NCBI RefSeq assembly: GCF_006704125.1
Contig: NZ_VIGH01000008.1
Location: 124,001 to 188,000, forward strand
Direction: 5' to 3'
Length of the DNA stretch: 64,000 bases
Source: Rhodococcus spelaei
GTDB lineage: Bacteria; Actinomycetota; Actinomycetes; Mycobacteriales; Mycobacteriaceae
Shown: piece after piece, positions 62,401 through 64,000 of the stretch
Layout: each line of letters begins with the position of its first letter
Numbering within the stretch: the stretch's first letter is position 1
Translations under genes and position numbers: made by a program
The notes under the pieces: generated by a model
What the model was told of the DNA's origin: nothing
Databases searched by the model: none
What the model saw: only the letters and a program-made list of their open reading frames with translations

Positions 62401-62703
62401 GACGACGACACCGCCCGCCGCGGCCAACTGTTGTACCGCGGCCGCGGGAATCTTCAGGTCGAGTTCGAGCGGCGCGTACGAGACCAGCGGAGCATCAACA
62501 CTGGTGAGCGAACCCGCCTGCGGCCAGGACAGTTTCGCGGTCTCCTGCTGTACCGGCAGGAACGGCACCGACACGGCGGCCAGGATCGCGAGCACCGACG
62601 CGACGGCGGCGACGACCCGGACCCTGGTCACATCCCCACGGGACACCGGGGTCGGGTCCGGTCGGTCGGACTGCGTTCGGTCGGCCACGGCACTGTCGGT
62701 CAC
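59473..62703 (-). CDS. Emb-family arabinosyltransferase
   Basis: This 1076-residue membrane enzyme builds arabinan of arabinogalactan or lipoarabinomannan from decaprenyl-phospho-arabinose. It has an N-terminal helix (about 29-50), an external domain, the GT-C acidic pair D278-D279 in STSDDGYQF, the SGYMANYFRWFG loop (292-303) corresponding to the ethambutol-resistance region with Met at 295, about 13-15 helices and a C-terminal carbohydrate-binding domain. I chose the GTG at 62703; a further in-frame GTG at 62790 exists. It stands alone, so EmbA, EmbB or EmbC cannot be assigned with confidence. Confidence 0.93.
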   Translation of the reverse strand: MTDSAVADRTQSDRPDPTPVSRGDVTRVRVVAAVASVLAILAAVSVPFLPVQQETAKLSWPQAGSLTSVDAPLVSYAPLELDLKIPAAAVQQLAAAGGVVVSTAPVGSADAARYGLVARINAGADGGSAQFEIVQRDQHLLSVPVADLAGRAVTVTSTAEQTTTTVDGSDGATLTGDFRPQMVGVFTDLHGAAPVGLSVTADLDTRFTSTPSAVKLVAMIVAVLATVVALVGLHRIDSLDGRRARRFLPARWWKFAPIDAVVVGTLALWHFIGASTSDDGYQFTMARSSLESGYMANYFRWFGVPEAPFGTPYYDLLAWMTKVSVASPWIRLPALIAGIVCWLVISREVAPRLGVAVRRNRVALWTGGLVFLAFWLPYNNGLRPEPIVAAGVLLTWCSVERAIATRRLLPAAVAILVAALTVTVGPSGIICFGALVAGARPVLQIVAARAKTVGYLAVLGPIAAAGLVVLVAAFADQTLAAVLEMQRVHTIPPTNAWFEEYKRYEWLFNINADGSLARRFGVFVMVLSIVSSLLVMLRRGGRIPGTAAGPSRRIIGITAAAMALMMFTPTKWTHHFGVFAGLTGSLAVLTAVAVGPLVLRSRRNRALFAAAMLFVLALAFTSSNSWWYISAWGIPWWDKPVMIAGHGAGTVLLGLTVVMLLVAAWCFFREPHEDKSTRPGRLWSIPPLTVVAGAMVVFFVLSMTKGAVAQYPSFSLAKSNFGALAGHSCGLAEDVLVETDPNASMLQPLTAAPANALGAENVGFTPNGVARDLTSDEKAASEGMAKSLDNDDAKSSNAAGTAGGQGSVGINGSSVALPFGLDPATTPVLGTYGAGGPASLTSDWYALPEGGDLVSITAAGRVYSVNADGIITPGARVELDYGVRGGDGAVQKLGSALPIDIGPAPSWRNLRIPRDRIPREANAVRVVVDDSDTRPDQWVAVTPPRVPRTTTLNELVGSTTPTMIDWEVALQFPCQQPFAHRLGVAEIPEYRILPDRPGAVMTSLWQDHFGGGPLGWIDLTATGRTLPTYLDGDWDRDWGSLEQYSRIDPNAEPAQLDTATVERSGTWNPAPINIAW

Positions 62704-63007
62704 GACGATCGATGCTAGACGGGCGGATCCGGGAAAGGTCCCAGATGGTCTTTCGCCGTGGCTCCTTGCAACGAGTGTGGGACCGCCCATGCGACCCGCT
62801 CCGTGAGTCGGCCTGTGTCCAGGTCGGTGAGCTCGGCGGCGTGCTCACGCCGACGGTCTCGACGTCCGTATTCCAGCGGTCCAGGGTGGCGGCATGTTCG
62901 ACTGGGTGCGGGGCGACCGGGACTCCGGGAGTCGAACGGCGATGAGTTTCGCCGTAATTTCCCGTCTGTATCCACAGACCTTGTCACTTGGACCCGAGGA
63001 GAGCGCC
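62704..63007. other. Non-coding region between emb and DHFR-like genes
   Basis: The 304 bp between the divergent emb and reductase genes show no credible gene. A short hairpin CGGCGTG/CACGCCG lies at 62837-62852. The region should contain both promoters. Confidence 0.5.
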
Positions 63008-63583
63008 ATGACCGCCACCTACACCTTCGACGTCTTTTCCAGCCTCGACGGCTTCGGCGGCGTCAGCGACGGGGACTGGGGCGGCTACTGGGGCAAGCAA
63101 GGCCCCGAACTGCTCGACCATCGCCTCGGTTTGTACGAGACGGAGCAGCGGATGGTCTTCGGGGCCAACACCTATCGGGCGTTCACACAGCTGCTGGCCT
63201 CGGACACAGAGGAGTCGGTGCGCGACCCATGGGTCTCCCGGATGAGGAGTCTGCCGGCGACGGTGGTGTCGACCACCCTGCACGGACCTCTCGACTGGCC
63301 GGACGCGACCGTCGTGAGCGGTGACGCCGTCGACGTCGTCGCCCGCCTCAAGCAGGAGTCCGAGGTGCCGTTGCGCTCACACGGCAGCCTGTCGATGAAC
63401 CGGGCGCTGATGGCCGCCGGCCTGGTCGACCTCATCCAGGTGACGCTCTTCCCCGTGATCACCGGTCAGACCGGTGACGACCCGATCTTCCAGGGTGCGG
63501 CCGACTTCGACCTCGAACTGATCGAGAGCCGGACCCTCGACGGTCACATCCAGGAGCTCATCTACCGACCGACTCTTCATTGA
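63008..63583 (+). CDS. Dihydrofolate reductase/RibD C-terminal-like protein
   Basis: This 191-residue protein has the RibD_C/DHFR-like fold of the YyaP/YwjB kind: TFDVFSSLDGFGG (6-18), MVFGANTYRAFTQL, LPATVVSTTLHGPLDW and HGSLSMNRALMAAGLVDLIQ. It probably reduces a pterin-like or unknown substrate with NADPH. ATG at 63008 follows GAGGAGAGCG. It is the second such protein in the window but is only distantly related to the first. Confidence 0.88.
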   Translation: MTATYTFDVFSSLDGFGGVSDGDWGGYWGKQGPELLDHRLGLYETEQRMVFGANTYRAFTQLLASDTEESVRDPWVSRMRSLPATVVSTTLHGPLDWPDATVVSGDAVDVVARLKQESEVPLRSHGSLSMNRALMAAGLVDLIQVTLFPVITGQTGDDPIFQGAADFDLELIESRTLDGHIQELIYRPTLH

Positions 63584-63607
63584 CCGCCCCTGTCGGCGGC
63601 AGGTGCG

Positions 63608-64000
63608 TCAGCCGATCTGCTCGAACAGGGACACGATGATCCCTTCAGGCCCACGCACGTAGGCCATCTGCACGCTGTTCTCGTACTCCCCGATGCCGCC
63701 GATGAGCCCGTACCCGTCCATCGCCAACTCGTCGACGACCGCCCGGAGGTTCCCGACCTCGAACGACACGTTGCGCAGACCGAGCTCGTTGGCCATCGCG
63801 GTGGGCGATCCGGGCCGGTGGTCGGGCGTGACGAAGCTCGAGAGCTCCAGCCGGGACCCACCGCCGGGCGGCCGCAGCATGGTGATCTGACAGTGCGCGC
63901 CCGGGATGCCGCAGACGGTCTCCACGAACTCGCCCTCCACCGATCCGGTGCCCTCGACCTCGAGACCCAGTCCGACGAAGAAGGCCGTGACCGAGGCAAG
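63608..64000 (-). CDS. VOC-family (glyoxalase/dioxygenase-like) protein, 5' end off the window
   Basis: The frame is open to the window edge and gives 130 residues of the C-terminal part. It has VOC features: FFVGLGLEVEG, CQITMLRPPGGGSRLELSSF, LGLRNVSFEVGNLRAVVDEL and AYVRGPEGIIVSLFEQIG, the last with the typical metal-ligand Glu/Val pattern. Substrate is unknown. The start lies beyond 64000. Confidence 0.85.
   Translation of the reverse strand, partial: LASVTAFFVGLGLEVEGTGSVEGEFVETVCGIPGAHCQITMLRPPGGGSRLELSSFVTPDHRPGSPTAMANELGLRNVSFEVGNLRAVVDELAMDGYGLIGGIGEYENSVQMAYVRGPEGIIVSLFEQIG

Overview
The window is high-GC chromosomal DNA from a mycolic-acid actinobacterium of the Mycobacteriales, most likely a Rhodococcus or close relative. 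This rests on GTG/TTG starts with GTGA/ATGA overlaps, a mycobacterial-type LexA box, an Emb arabinosyltransferase, phosphatidylinositol-mannoside genes, an F420-type oxidoreductase, and gene order that follows M. tuberculosis in long blocks (recalled: Rv2672-Rv2669, Rv2614c-Rv2609c, Rv2606c-Rv2603c, Rv2594c-Rv2580c). I see no phage, CRISPR array, rRNA or complete insertion sequence.

Layout. 0-10 kb: lipoprotein end, RibD-like reductase, ZapE/AFG1 ATPase, GNAT, an L7/L12-like membrane protein, MFS, GH1 glucosidase, esterase, and an RDD protein with an Asp-rich repeat partner. 8.1-9.7 kb: a tRNA-Val/Cys/Gly cassette present twice, exactly 1346 bp apart, around a DUF4334 gene and a decayed alcohol dehydrogenase. 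10-18 kb: tRNA-Val(CAC), deoxyinosine glycosylase and FhuF-C protein, then thrS-HIT-pgsA-patA-pimA-NUDIX, the start of phosphatidylinositol mannoside synthesis. 18-28 kb: pdxS, tesB, pdxT and yebC (vitamin B6 and housekeeping), interrupted by an arsR-CDF metal efflux pair and a fabH / XRE-cupin / methyltransferase block. 27.5-38 kb: ruvCAB (with a LexA box), yajC-secD-secF, peptide-binding lipoprotein, apt, relA.

38-46 kb is an accessory insert between relA and the cyclophilin genes: a LexA-box-preceded DUF222/HNH gene whose HNH motif is broken by a 35-bp palindromic insertion, a small lipoprotein, an amidohydrolase, a MarR/SnoaL-like divergent pair, an MFS drug exporter with TetR, and two membrane proteins. 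46-50.7 kb returns to conserved order with two tandem cyclophilins, an MBL hydrolase and hisS. 50.7-59.4 kb is accessory again: a barstar-like protein with a GyrA-tower-like tail, HIT, TetR, amidase, an MFS-TetR operon with twin palindromic operators, an LLM oxidoreductase, and remnants of at least four degraded genes. 59.5-62.7 kb holds an Emb arabinosyltransferase, followed by a DHFR-like protein and a VOC protein cut by the window edge.

The most unusual items are the exact tRNA cassette duplication, the palindrome insertion in the HNH gene, the synonymous second copy of the pdxS tail, the barstar/GyrA-like fusion, and an identical 14-bp operator core at two unrelated regulators. No wholly new multi-gene system is evident; the barstar fusion protein is the best candidate for new biology.
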